Shown piece by piece: positions 11,801 through 23,198 of a stretch of 64,000 nt of DNA (the stretch's first letter is position 1; each line of letters opens with the position of its first letter). Under the pieces are notes generated by a model. That model was given only the letters and a program-made list of their open reading frames with translations. It had not been told where the DNA came from and made no database searches. The DNA is from Diplosphaera chodatii (lineage: Eukaryota; Chlorophyta; Trebouxiophyceae; Prasiolales; Stichococcaceae): positions 310,001 through 374,000 of the forward strand of contig JAALGY010000023.1 in the NCBI GenBank assembly GCA_032358165.1, in the 5' to 3' direction. The position numbers and the translations under genes are program-made.

Positions 11801-14800
11801 CCAGACAAGCATGCCATAGCTGCGGCCATGCAGGTGTGCCTCCATCCTGACCCCTGAGCAGCGACTTGCACGTTCTGTTGACTGGTTGTGTCATGCTGCT
11901 GTTAAGCAGCACGAAGCAGGCCATACCTAGTCAAGCAGGCGCCTTGCTGTGCGCCCTGCACCCTGATCTGCGCTAGCTGTTGCACTTTTTACCTGTGTGG
12001 GCAGCCCTACATCATGCAGACGAGCTGGATTTGCCACCGCTTGGTCCTTGTGTAGCCTCTCAGAACAGTACAAGGAATACTGCTGCTGTCAATGCAGGGC
12101 AACATTCATTGGCTGGAGCAGAACGAGGTCTTACCGAAGCTGATCCATGACAACTTGGACAACAGATACTTTGCAGACCTGATAGGCTGCGTGCTGAACA
12201 TCCTGGCGCCCTATGAGCACGGCATTGCCGACACCGACCTCACCCAGTTCTGGGAGGACATGTGGCCGGTGCGCCTTGATGGTCCATGTACTAGGAGGAC
12301 TGCATGCCCCTGCTATGTTCACAATATTGCATATGCAGTCATGCATGCTGTAAGCAGTCAGCAAAGTGATGCGATCATCGAGTTCGAGTTCGAGCAGAGT
12401 GCCGTGCGCCGTGCAGTCATTTGGTGGGAAGAATGCCTACGACATCCTTGGCGAGCTGGCTGGCCGCCTGCCTAGCACCCAGGTGGGTTTCTGAGCTTGA
12501 GGCTCAGGTTGTGCTGGGAACTTGCGCGGTGCCGTCTCCCCGCGGCATCAGCACGCAGCTGGTGAACAGCGGTCGGGCGGCAGCGTCCCAGCAGATAGCC
12601 TCGGCAGCCAGCGCAACAGCAGCTGCAGGCTGCACGCTGCACGAGGCCTGCAGCTGAACAGCAATGCTGGCTGGCAGGGCTGCCTGGTCACATGGCTCCT
12701 GGAGCTGCTGCGGAAAGTGCCGTTGCTCATGATGGTCGGCAGCCAGATTCCCGCCAACTGGATATTTGATGATGCATTGACAGGGCTACCACTTGACAGG
12801 GTGTGAGGAGCATGCCCACCTTACACCCGAACTGCATGCGCTTGTGCACAAATCATGCAGGTGGACCTGCTGTACGACAATGTCGAGGGGCGCCTGACAG
12901 AACCGGGGGAGGATGGAAGGGACCCCCTGTTGATCGGCCTGCTGCGCCACCTCATTAATGCCGACAAGCAGGTGCTTGGCACCTTCGGTACAAGCTGGCC
13001 TGTCGATATGGCACACACCATGTGGACGGCTGCTGCATCCTGCATGTCGTTGTGATGTGTTGATCACATATGCACTGCACAGCAACAGTACAGTATTCAT
13101 CACGCTCAAGTGTATGTAGGTCGTGCAACGAATTTTACAAACATGTTTTATCCCACGGCCTGACCTCCAAAACGTGGCTGAATGCAGGGCCGGCTTGCGG
13201 AGCGCGCGCTGCCACTGATGTGGCTCACTGCCCTGCTGGAACCCCCACAGACCTCATCTGGCATCAGCAAGGCATTTGTTGAAGCGCTGCTTCTCTACGA
13301 TGCTGCACTGCAGGAGCAAATCCTTGAACACGGGTGAGCGCCTCCACAATGCAGCTTTCTTGCCTGCCCTGATCTTATGCACGATCGTTTGCACATGCCA
13401 TAGTCCAGCCGATTGGCATGCACTTGCGAATCCCTGTCGGTCACAGCCACCGACATGTGCATCCTAACATTGTGAGTCATCTGTATCATATCTTGTCCAG
13501 GTACATCCTGCGCTGTGTGGCGGAGATCCAGAAGGGCCCTTCAGTGCTGCAGGCGCTGAACTTGCTGAGCATGACGGCCCAGTCCCACGACACCATGCTG
13601 AAGGACAAGGTGCAGCAAGACACGAACAGTCTTGATGTGCTGTTGATGCTGTAGACAACCAACTCGCAAGTATACAGCCAATCAGCTGGAATCGATATGA
13701 GTTGTCACCCAGGGCTGTAATCCTCTGCTTCAAATGCAGCGGGGCACATGGATCCACGTGGCAGGCTTGCTGGAGGCCGAAGTCCAGTTGTCGGAGCTCG
13801 TGGTGGCAGCCCTGGAGCGCTTCCTGGCGGCTGCACGCACCTCCGCGCAGCAGGAAGGCTCGCCCACTGCAGCTGCCAGCGAGGCGCATGACGATGCTGT
13901 GACGCGCTTCACAAACTTCTTGCAGGTGTTCAGTAGTTCAGGCTTCATCAGTGCACGACAGTGGTCACTGCATGCACTGCACGTGCTGATGGAAGCACTA
14001 ATCAAACATTGCCAAGATGATGCGCCATGATGAAGCATGTTTTGCAATGTACAGACCGCAGCATCGTGGCGCGCCAAGCCAATGCCCTGGGATCATGTGC
14101 AGCGGCTCTGGACTGTGCTCGTGGCGGACGGTGCATCACCGAGCAACAGGTGCTGCCTGCTATGACTCACAACATTGCTGCAAAAGCAAGATCTTTCCTG
14201 GGTCCTGTTGGTAAGCTTGGTCCACGGTGGACGAGCTGACAAAAGTTGCAGCACCATGTCAACTGCCAGTTCGTCAAGCAGTAGGTTCTGCAGTGCAATG
14301 TTCTACATCATGACAAGTGAGAAATCTCTGGATATTCCTGCTCCTGGTGACTGTGCATGTTCACCTCACAGCCCTCACATATCAATAATCGATGTCTATG
14401 CACATGCTGATACATCTTCCAGCTGCAGGGAGGCTGGCTTCGGCCTGCTATGTCAGACGGCGGGATTCCTGAACGCCTACAGCACGCACACGCTGTTGCA
14501 TGTGTACATGCCACAGCTGGACTTGGCAGCACTGAGCCCGACCGCCTTTGCATGCTTCCGCGCCCTGTTTGAGCAGGTGTTCCATGCAACGCAGGAGGCG
14601 CTGCTGCTGCATTTGTCTGCCCAGTGCACACCACTTGTGACTGTGCAGTATGCAGTATCATGTCATCGTGAGTGAATGCTCAGAGTGCACTGTTCGTTCC
14701 ACAGAACGGTCTCCTCGATGGTAGGCTCATTCGGGCCGGTGGGGACGGTGTCAATCGCTTCTCGGTGGTCGACATCGACTTGACAGGTGCTAGTTGATGC

Positions 14801-17800
14801 AAATCACCTTGTCAAAGTGCAGCTCAGAGGTGCGCCTCTAGTATGGACGACAGTCTGTCAACAGAGTCAAGCATTACTGAGGACATCTGCCAATGGGCCC
14901 GCTCAACCTAGCCAGCTCAGCCGATGTGGATGCAACATAGGTGTGGAGTTTCTCTGGCAACTGGTTCTGGATGGGCCGGAGCCTGTCTCTGCTGAGGGCC
15001 GGCTGCTGCTGGTGGCTGTGCACATGCAACTGGGCGGCAGCATCATCGACCAGGGCCCAGCCATCCAGGCAGCCTTCCTCAGGTGCGTGCTGCATGATCA
15101 GGCCTCGTATATCACACTTTTCACTCAGAGCTGCTCTGCCACAGAGGGTCGCAACACCGTCAAATGTGATAAGACCTTTGTTGACGTGCACTAAACGGCC
15201 AGCTGAAGTTCCACAGCAACCTCCTCCCCTGGGCTGCGACGCAGCATTTGTAGCCTGGTGTAGCGCGGGGTGATGGTTGTGTTAGCTGTGCTGGCGGAGG
15301 CTGGTTGCTCTGATTGGCAGGTCGAAGTGCGCATTGCTGACGGGGCACTCCTGCAATGTGCAGGCAATGCACAGATAAGCTACTGCAGGCGCCGTCACCT
15401 GCCGCTGCCGGCTGCGATGCAGAACAGAAAGTGATGTCCACGGGAGCGGCCCTGCGCTTCAGCCGCTGCATTGCGATGATGCTGCAGGTCATCCAGCATG
15501 GCCAGGTGTGTTCAGCAAGTCATTCCGCTCCTTGTCACAACCCTCACAGTCACAGCTTCTTGCAGGTGCAGACGACTAGGCAGTGCTGAGCAAGCACCTG
15601 CTGGCTGGCTGCAGGGCAACAGGGTGCCGAGCGTGCCCGCACATGGCGCCTCCTTCCGCGGCGATCCCATGGACTTGGACGTCGAGGTGGTCCATGACGA
15701 CCGGCGCTGCCGTGTAGCTACCCATCGGAATGCCTACGTTGGCGCGCTGAGGCGGCAGGTACCTCCCACCAGCATCTGTTGTTCTGCACCCTCAGTGGAG
15801 TCGGCAATCTCATGATGTGGCTTGAGCCATCCCGTGAGTTTGAACGCCAGGGCTGCTGAGGCACATGGTAACAGAGGCGCACTACGCTACACCAGATGCT
15901 GTGTGCCGAATCACCCTGGCATGGGAAACCCGCAAGCTGGCCATGTCACCACCTGTGAATCGCCAATCTGAGCACACAGATTGCTGCGGAGCTGGGGGAG
16001 CGACCAGAGGTGGTGCGGATGATCTTGAGCGGCGCTGAGATGCGCCACGATGCGGCACTGCTGCGCGACCAGAACATGCCACCGCCTCCCCAGCTGCAGG
16101 TCTGGCTTTTGTGTGCAACTCTGCGTCCAACCAGCCAGTGCAACAGCTCGCTTCCCCCATGTCCTTGCTGGACGCCTTGTGCTCCTTGTGTGGCGTACGT
16201 ATGGTTGGCAGCATGCTTCGTGCTGTCCGGAGCTGCAACCCCGTTCTCTGACGGAACACTCCAGTTGGCATGCAGGTGGTGATCAGCCCGGAGGCACCCT
16301 CATACATGGCAAATGCCGCCAGCGGCAAAGCAAGTGACTCCCCGACTTGCGTGCTGGCAAAACAGGTGCACATGATAGCACACTATATCAGTTTGTTCGT
16401 CGCAAAACTGTCTGCTGTCACTGTAGTGAAGCCGTCTCATGTCGCATCTTCACCATGGTGGCCTGCAGGAGGGGCTAGCAGCTGCGCTTCAGGATTTCGC
16501 TGACAGCTGCCCGCTGTCCGAGGGCCACGCTCTCGCAGTCCAGCTTCTGGAGGCGCTGCCAACACGGCAGGATTCGGTACTGGCGCTGCACTCGGCGCTG
16601 CGCAGCGACACAGCGTCTTTGCGGACCCTGCTGGAAGGCTGCCGGCCGGCACGGCTGCTCTATTATCTGCAGGCGAGAGATCACTTGAGTAGCTCTCGTA
16701 TGTTGGTTGCACAAGGTTCATGTTGAAGCCATGGAACATATGCTGGCATCCAGTCTCCGTGACTACTCATGAGCATCACCAAACTGCCATAGGCAGCTGC
16801 AGGTGTGCGGCCAGGCAATCTGGCCATGGGCTGTCAGCCAGTGTAGTTGTGCACTGCGCTCTTCAACTTACAAGGGTTGCACCCTGACATTCAAGGCCAC
16901 CTGCTTGTGGTTGATGCAGGTTGTGGCAGCGCTGATGCTGCCGCTGCAGCCAGGGTCGGGTGCTGGCCGCGCGGCGGCGCTTCGATCTAGACTTGCCGAC
17001 AATTCCATGGCTCATGTGCTTGTAACATCGCTGGCAGCGCACGCCAACAAAGCGCAGCCACAAGGCAAGTGGCAAACTGGTACCGAGTTGTACTCTGCTG
17101 CAGACCAGCCTGTACAGGGGACTGCCACATACGAACTTTCTGCCACTTTGGTGTGCTGCCGCCTGCAGATGCTGCCCTGATGACGCAGCTTGGGCAGCTG
17201 GCGGTCGCAATGTTTCGGCCCATCGTGCTGCAGCCGGTGTCATCCCTTGACCAACTGCTGCTCCGCTACAGCTGCACCAACGTCATGCGGTGGAGTGATC
17301 GGCCAACGGCGGCAGGCGAGCAGATGCAGCAGCACACGCTGCACCAGCTGCTGCGGTACCTCAGCGGCCTGGCGCTTGCGGCCGGTTGTGCCTGGGGCAT
17401 GCCGCTTGAACCCCAGGTCGACTCTCAAAATTCTGGCCCTGCTTGGCAGTTGGCGATCAAAACTAGCATGCTGCTACGTGCAACAGCTCCATGGCATGTT
17501 AAGCCGCAGAGTGTGCTGGGGTAGCATGTGGGATAGTGCGGGGCTGTCCTGCTCACTCTTTTAACATGCACGTGCGCAGGCAAACGATATGGAGGATGCA
17601 CTGCCAGGCCCACATGCGCAGCTGGCATGTGCAGCGCTGCAGATGACATGCGAGGTGCTGGCTGCGCAGTCGGAACGGTCGGACGCACTCCTCCTCGTTC
17701 AGGACCGGGGTGACCGCTGTCAGTTCATGAGCATGTATGTGACAGCCCATAGATTGTAGCACTATCAAGAGCTGTCCATGTGCTGATGCCTGTGGCTGTG

Positions 17801-18044
17801 GCACCTGCCTGTTTGGCCCGGCCGAAGCGGCTGGCTGACACTCTCAAAGAATTGATGTCCCACAGGCATGGTGACGCGGCTGCTGGCGTCAGTGCTGAAC
17901 CCATACAGCGGGCAGGTGCGCTTGGCGGCGCAGGCCACCCTGCAGCACGTCATGCAGGCTGCTCCACGATCACGGGCGTGGCTGCAGCAGATGCTGGGCA
18001 CAGTGGAGGCTGATTTTGATTGTAGGGCTCGGTTGTCTAGCTAG
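8805..18044 (+). CDS. USP9X/FAF-like giant helical-repeat protein with Ubl-like segment, no protease domain seen
   Basis: Some 25 or more exons. Clear pieces: RPRFRTKEFSQVMEGLWGTT (8970), DERLTKWEHMLSRKLITDAV (9310-9448), NRFLDQEGLVAAERLLHRAP (10598-10722), a 12095-12270 exon with WLEQNEVLPKLIHDNLDNRY, CVAEIQKGPSVLQALNLL (13510-13610), the DLTG then GVEFLWQLVLDGPEPVSAEG junction (14760-15080), and a beta-rich Ubl-like stretch MDLDVEVVHDDRRCRVATHR (15669-15757). Helical exons continue at 15965, 16275, 16440-16670, 16917, 17180, 17577 and 17863. The last ends AWLQQMLGTVEADFD and stops at 18042-18044. The order of helical repeats, the N...DLTG..(F/Y)LW motif and the Ubl matches the region before the peptidase C19 domain of USP9X/USP34-type deubiquitinases. 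Their Cys box (GLxNLGxTCY) was not found after 15.7 kb. The assignment rests on remembered family motifs, and the start at 8805 is tentative. Confidence 0.6.
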
Positions 18045-18582
18045 GTAGGGTGCTTGTGGGAGTGCACTTCCCAGTACGAGACCCAGATGCACGTCTGTGG
18101 CAGGGGCGCAATGTGTATGTATGTAAGGACCTCAGCGTTCGGACATGGCATCGAAAATGCCACATGCAGGCTGATTGCAAGCAGCATCGTCAGCAGGGAA
18201 CAAACCCCCGTAGTACCTCTGCCGGTTGCAGTGCAATGCTTCACCACCGCATGTTGCAGCGCGATGCTATGCCTGACTTCGTTTGAACCCCTAGACAGGC
18301 AGGATCATGCTGCAGTTGCAGATGCCCTGTCCGCATGCGTAAGTTGTACGTAAAGCTAACCTTGGCTTCGGCATTCTGACTGATGCAATGCACTCTTGCC
18401 TCAGAGTTGAAGCAAAATGGACCATCCTTTTGACCTCTTTGCAGCAAAAACAAAGCCAACAGTCATCTGCTGTATACCTGCGTCCGCCAACACAGACCAG
18501 CACAATGTTTCGATGATAGATACGAGTGCGAAAACAGCCTAATGACGTTGCGACACCTGGGACCCTTGCCTGCAGGTATGCA
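18045..18582. other. Convergent 3' intergenic region
   Basis: Separates the stop of the USP9X-like gene (+) from the stop of the secreted-protein gene (-). I looked here for a ubiquitin-specific protease Cys or His box and saw none. Confidence 0.5.
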
Positions 18583-19965
18583 TCACTCCAGCATGATGGA
18601 CCGATATGCCCTATAGCGCTGCCAGGCATCCTGGAAGGTGTCCACGATGTAGTACTCCACCCTGCAGCACAGATGGCAGCATTGCCATCCCCCTGGTATG
18701 GAGGAGCGAACGAAAGATGTGCGTTCTAATCTACCACCGCTAACTAAGCATTGTGCTGGTGCGCATGATATCTGACCCAATATCTGGCATCAGCCGCAGC
18801 TTTGTGACCACAGCACCTCACCCGGGTTTAAGGGCTGTCAGGTTGATGGTGTGCATATCACCCGCGCTGCCACGTGGAGCCAGCGTGATCATACCCTGCA
18901 AAAACGGTGCCTGGTGAGCTCGCCTGCCATGACAACTGTCCACGTCGAACGTTTGATCAAGCAGACTCGTGTTGCGAGATCTGTGAAGCCCACCCTTCCG
19001 AGGCCAGCCGATTTGCTGGCCACAACGGGCCCCACGACTGGGTCGCAGCGCGTGCCGTTGCCGTCATGCAGCCTGCTGTAGGTGATGTCCAGGGTGCGGC
19101 CCTTCACCTTTCTCGGCTGCAAGTGCAACAAAAACACACAGCATCTCGCGAAGGCAGCAGCGCTAAACCAGATGCTGGGCACCAGTCCCAAAGTGGGCCA
19201 GTCTGCTCCTCCTTGATCAAGCAACTGGCAGACAGCGGACGTACAAGCTGCCAATGAAAGGGGGTTGGAGTTCTCTAGCCCCTCTGCATGCCCAGCGTCT
19301 TTGGCAAGCGACATGTTAGAGCATTATGTATGGGCACGCGCGGACGCGCCTTGAAGAACCAGTGCCCCTGGTGGCGCTCCCCATCGTCCTCCCAGGGGCC
19401 GCCGCCCAGGTTGTCGGGGCAGCCCACCAGGAAGGGGCGCGCCGCGGCCGACGCTTCGCCCTGCAGGGTGCTCAACACCGGTGCTATCTGAGATTTTACA
19501 TATGAGCAGGGCCATTCAATGGGGGAGCAGCAGGCCTGTGGGTCAAGAATGTTACTGCAGGTCTGGGATGTCAGCGTCATGGCGCCAGCTGATTTGCGGT
19601 GAGGAGGCAGGTTGAGGCCTACTAAGGGACTGCATCACTTCAAGGACGAGGGATGTGTCCAACAGCGTGTGCTTGTCAGAAACCGCGGCATACATCCAGC
19701 ACATGATCTGACAAAGCTGAAGTGCGCAATGCGCAGCCCACGATGCTGAGCTCTTGCTAGCCCTCTTGCTGCTGGCACGCTGCATACAGCGACCCATGAC
19801 GAATCCTGCTGCGCACAAGGACCAGCTGACGTAAGAGGATAGATTGAGCATATCAGCACCCAACAGACTGACCTCCCTGGGGTCCTCTACTGATGATGCC
19901 GCACAAGTGATCGCTGCCGCCAGTAAAGCCGCCAAGATTGCAGGCAGGCACCATGCCTTGCTCAT
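18583..19965 (-). CDS. Predicted secreted protein, unrecognised family
   Basis: ATG at 19965 opens a classical signal peptide (MSKAWCLPAILAALLAAAIT, then CAASS) followed by VEDPREVSLLGADMLNLSSY. Later exons, spliced at acceptors ending in cag: about 19498-19345 (IAPVLSTLQGEASAAARPFL, VGCPDNLGGGPWEDDGERHQ, GHWFFKARP), about 19127-18985 (PRKVKGRTLDITYSRLHDGN, GTRCDPVVGPVVASKS), about 18898-18823 (GMITLAPRGSAGDMHTINLT, ALKPG), and the last (about 18683-18583), which joins in phase as VEYYIVDTFQDAWQRYRAYR then SIMLE and stop. The mature part is globular with beta-like segments. I do not recognise the domain. The protein is presumably extracellular or in the endomembrane system. It is divergent from the Tyr-rich secreted protein gene, whose start is 400 bp away. 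Confidence 0.65.
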
Positions 19966-20367
19966 GAAGAGGCAGATCACTTGCAGCCACTTAAGTCTGA
20001 ATATGCCATCATGGTTCGCTCGTGGTGATCGAGGCACTGTCAGGCCGTCCCAGGGCGCTGATGACTCATCGCAGGGCAGTCCTTCCTGCTGCCTGCCTCT
20101 GCTGTTCGGCGCACCAATATGCCCTGATCAGCATGTGGAGCTGACTCATGTTGATGGTTGCGAGCCGCTTGACACACACAGCCACACTTGGACACAGCAG
20201 TGTCGCACCACGTGGCGCATGCTCAACAATACAGCAAACCACCAATATCACCAGATCGGTGATATCAGCCCAGGGTATCAGGCCACCGATGGCAGGAAGG
20301 CAGCAGCATCAGCAGCCGCAGCACACTTCGCGTTCTCATATTCTGCACGAGTGGAAGAAAGTTCGCC
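19966..20367. promoter_or_regulatory. Divergent promoter region between two secreted-protein genes
   Basis: About 400 bp between the ATG at 19965 (-) and the ATG at 20368 (+). The short distance suggests a shared bidirectional promoter. It includes a near-palindrome, caccagatcggtgat, near 20247-20262. No core element can be named. Confidence 0.4.
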
Positions 20368-22493
20368 ATGGCTGCTTATCAAGCTGCACTGACGGCTGCT
20401 GCCGCCGTTTTTCTTCTGGCGGCCACTTTCACCCCGCCAGCACAGGCCAGTCTGGGGTTGCACCATAGTGCGGTGTAGCTGCCCGTGCACTTACAGTCGC
20501 CTGCCTGAGTGCAGAATGAGCCACAGCCTAGTCTGTGCTGTGATATGTGGCAGGCCTTGCAAGCAAACGACCTGCATTCAGCCACCACATAGTGCGTTGG
20601 AGCTTCTGCATGGGTTGCATAAGTAGGTTGATTTCCGTAGTGTCATTCGTTCGCCGAGTGGACTGACTCTCAGGGTCAACGGCGAATATAGTGCAGCGTC
20701 ACATTCACCGTCGAACCACATAGTGCTGAGGGCAGCTGGTGCCGCAAGCCAACGGCTGTGTATATGGTCGCTTGGCTTTGCGCTATCTAGGAAACGAATC
20801 TGGCAGAACGCCAGTCCTACCACACTCTGCAGTACCTTTGGCAAAGCGTAGCATATGGCAGCCATGGGTTGTGCTGCTTTACAGGCCCGGGAGCTGCAGG
20901 GCTCTGCCACCAGCAGTGCAAGCGCTACTGTTGATGCCGGGCAGGCCGCAGGTACGCCCCTGTGCCAAACGTTTCTGTGCCATACCGTTTTGCATATTGC
21001 ACCTGCATCATTGTGACCATGCCTCGTCATGAGTGTGGAGTTTCATGCCATTGACCTGCCCGCCAGCAATAAAGTGGCATGGGGCAAATGCCTCCCCAAT
21101 ATGTACGCAGATCAGTCTTGTTGAGCACACTGTGACACATGCGCCATCACTCGCACTCGACTGTACAGGTACCGCTTCCTCCGCTGCCGGCACGGCCGCC
21201 GGAGCGCAGCCCGGAACCCCGTCCTACCCTCCCAACTACTGGTGGTGCGCAGCTGCTTCAAGAAGCTGAATGCAAGCCAGCGCACAGCACATGTTGCTTG
21301 TTATACATATGCATCAGCATGCTCAGGGATGCCACTGCTGTATGTGGCCAAGCAAGGTGCTCGATCCCGGGCCGATAGGCCTAACTACATTTCCTGAAAC
21401 CCCAACCACTTGTCCTGCAGGGGCACACCCAAGACTCTGTACAGTGACCCCAAGTACAGCTACCAGGTCTATAAGCAGGTACAGCAGCTGCCTGCATTGT
21501 TTGCACGGCTGACCAACAGCCAGCAGCATGACGGCTTCCAGCTGCACGGTGCCCAATATAAGCCGCCTTCCATGGCTTCACTTCCCATACATGCAACACG
21601 CAGGGAGACCAGTACTACTACAAGCCGCTGGACGTCAATGCCCCATACTACTGGGTTGTGGTGCGTCTCCTGCCATACTTCAGCAAGTGGGATATCACCT
21701 TGCCGTTGTGTGTGGCTGTGCAAGTGTTGACCTGTGGGAAGCCTTCCGACTGACAGAGGGTTTGTGGTGTACTTGCAGAGGTACTATGGTGGAGGTGAGT
21801 TGCGGTGTATGTGTCTGCACACTTCCGGACTGCGTGTGTATCATTAGCTCAGCCTCCTGCAAGGTCAAGATTGACTGACCAAACCGACCCGCTGAAGATG
21901 CCCAGCAGCAGACCCTCAGCTGCAATGGCTGCAGAGCGTGGCCCGCTGTACCTGAGCCGCAGCAAGGGCGGCAAGGAGCTCGGTGCGTTGTGTTGCGCTC
22001 AGAGGCATGCGTCTGCTGTCCTCCCTGCGACCGCAGTGACTGCCATTGCAAACCGCAGTGACTGCCAATACAAACCCAGCAAATAGCAGCAAACAATTCC
22101 ATGCAATGCGACGCCGCTGGGTGACGTTGTCACTTCGACAGAGAACACGCTGTCTCTGGTTTGTGAAACACTTGAATATTGACACATTGCTGAACTTGAT
22201 GCAGGCCAAGTCTCGCCCAAGGCTCCTGATGGCTCCACCTACGGCTACTATTTCGACAGCACCTACTCTGGGTGCGCCCAAAGGCTTTGCTTCCACGCTG
22301 TTGAGGTGCTTGACAGTTGCATCATTGCTGCACTACTTATGAGTGCAGTACTGCTTGCGTTGGACACCCCTGCCCTCATGACAGAGCTCACCTTTCATCC
22401 AGGAAATACTACATCAACGACTACTACCCTTACGGCACCGGCAACTACGACTACCAGCCGCCATACAACAACTACCTGGAGATGAACTTCTGA
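20368..22493 (+). CDS. Predicted secreted Tyr/Pro-rich protein
   Basis: ATG at 20368 starts a signal peptide (MAAYQAALTAAAAVFLLAAT, then FTPPAQA). Small exons follow: an Ala/Ser stretch ending ATVDAGQAA (about 20884-20951), TASSAAGTAAGAQPGTPSYP then PNYW (about 21170-21242), GTPKTLYSDPKYSYQVYKQ (about 21420-21477), GDQYYYKPLDVNAPYYWV (about 21602-21658), RYYGG (about 21780), a basic exon (about 21905-21980), APDGSTYGYYFDSTYSG (about 22205-22270), and the last exon KYYINDYYPYGTGNYDYQPP, YNNYLEMNF, with TGA at 22491-22493. Tyrosine is extremely frequent and often paired, with N, P, D and G between, and there are few cysteines. Such proteins are often cross-linked through Tyr in walls or matrices. 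That role is inferred. Internal joins are approximate. Confidence 0.65.
22031..22067. repeat. 22-bp direct repeat within an intron
   Basis: The sequence ccgcagtgactgcca occurs at 22031-22045 and 22053-22067 with a similar spacer, inside an intron of the Tyr-rich protein gene. It is probably a local slippage duplication. Confidence 0.7.
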
Positions 22494-23198
22494 GTGCGAG
22501 CTCGGGCCACAGCCCTTAGCTGACGATGGGCAACGATGGGCGGATGCGGGCTCGCACGTAGAGGTCAACACCGCAGGAACAATGTGAAGTCGCTGCTCGA
22601 GGGCGCATGGAGCCTCGACCATCAAACTGGGAAGCAGTGACGACATACATATCGAAGCGTCACCCAGCTGCTGCACACGCACGTACTGACGAACTAGAAG
22701 TATTTGGCATGTCACGTGGAACGGTTTTGCATACATGTTGCATTCGTCTACTTGATCGTAGCAATGGGAAGTGCTGTGAAGTCTGCTCAGCTGTGTTGAA
22801 GTGGTAAGAGCATGGCATGATCTGTGCGTCAAGCTACTTTGCGCGCCACATGTGTACTGCAACGGACAATTGCCTGCTGAGCCGCAGCGCCGCCTGCATG
22901 CATGTTGCCGTGAAAAATCCAGCATTGCATGCAATGAGATCCTCGAACAATCTGACATCTTGCCGGTATGTATCTGCAATCACATGTGCATCCAGAAGCC
23001 AGTAGTGGCCTTGGACAAGATGCTGCCAACAGCATCGATCTGTCCCTGCACGTGGCTGCTGATATGCTGAGATCCAAGGCATGATCGTGGGAAGTCTCGC
23101 TCGGATGATTCTATGCGCACAATATTTGCAGCAAAGCAGCAAAATTTAGTGGGGTTGCCAACCTATTTCGTCGCCACGGCTGCTGCGTGGCCGCCACC
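22494..23198. other. Intergenic region
   Basis: Between two + strand genes: the 3' flank of the Tyr-rich gene and the promoter of the Cys-rich secreted gene. No coding feature could be supported. Confidence 0.5.

Noticed and set aside
18045..18582. Search for a C19 protease Cys box completing the USP9X-like gene
   Set aside because: No GxxNxGxxC(Y/F) motif in any plus-strand frame.
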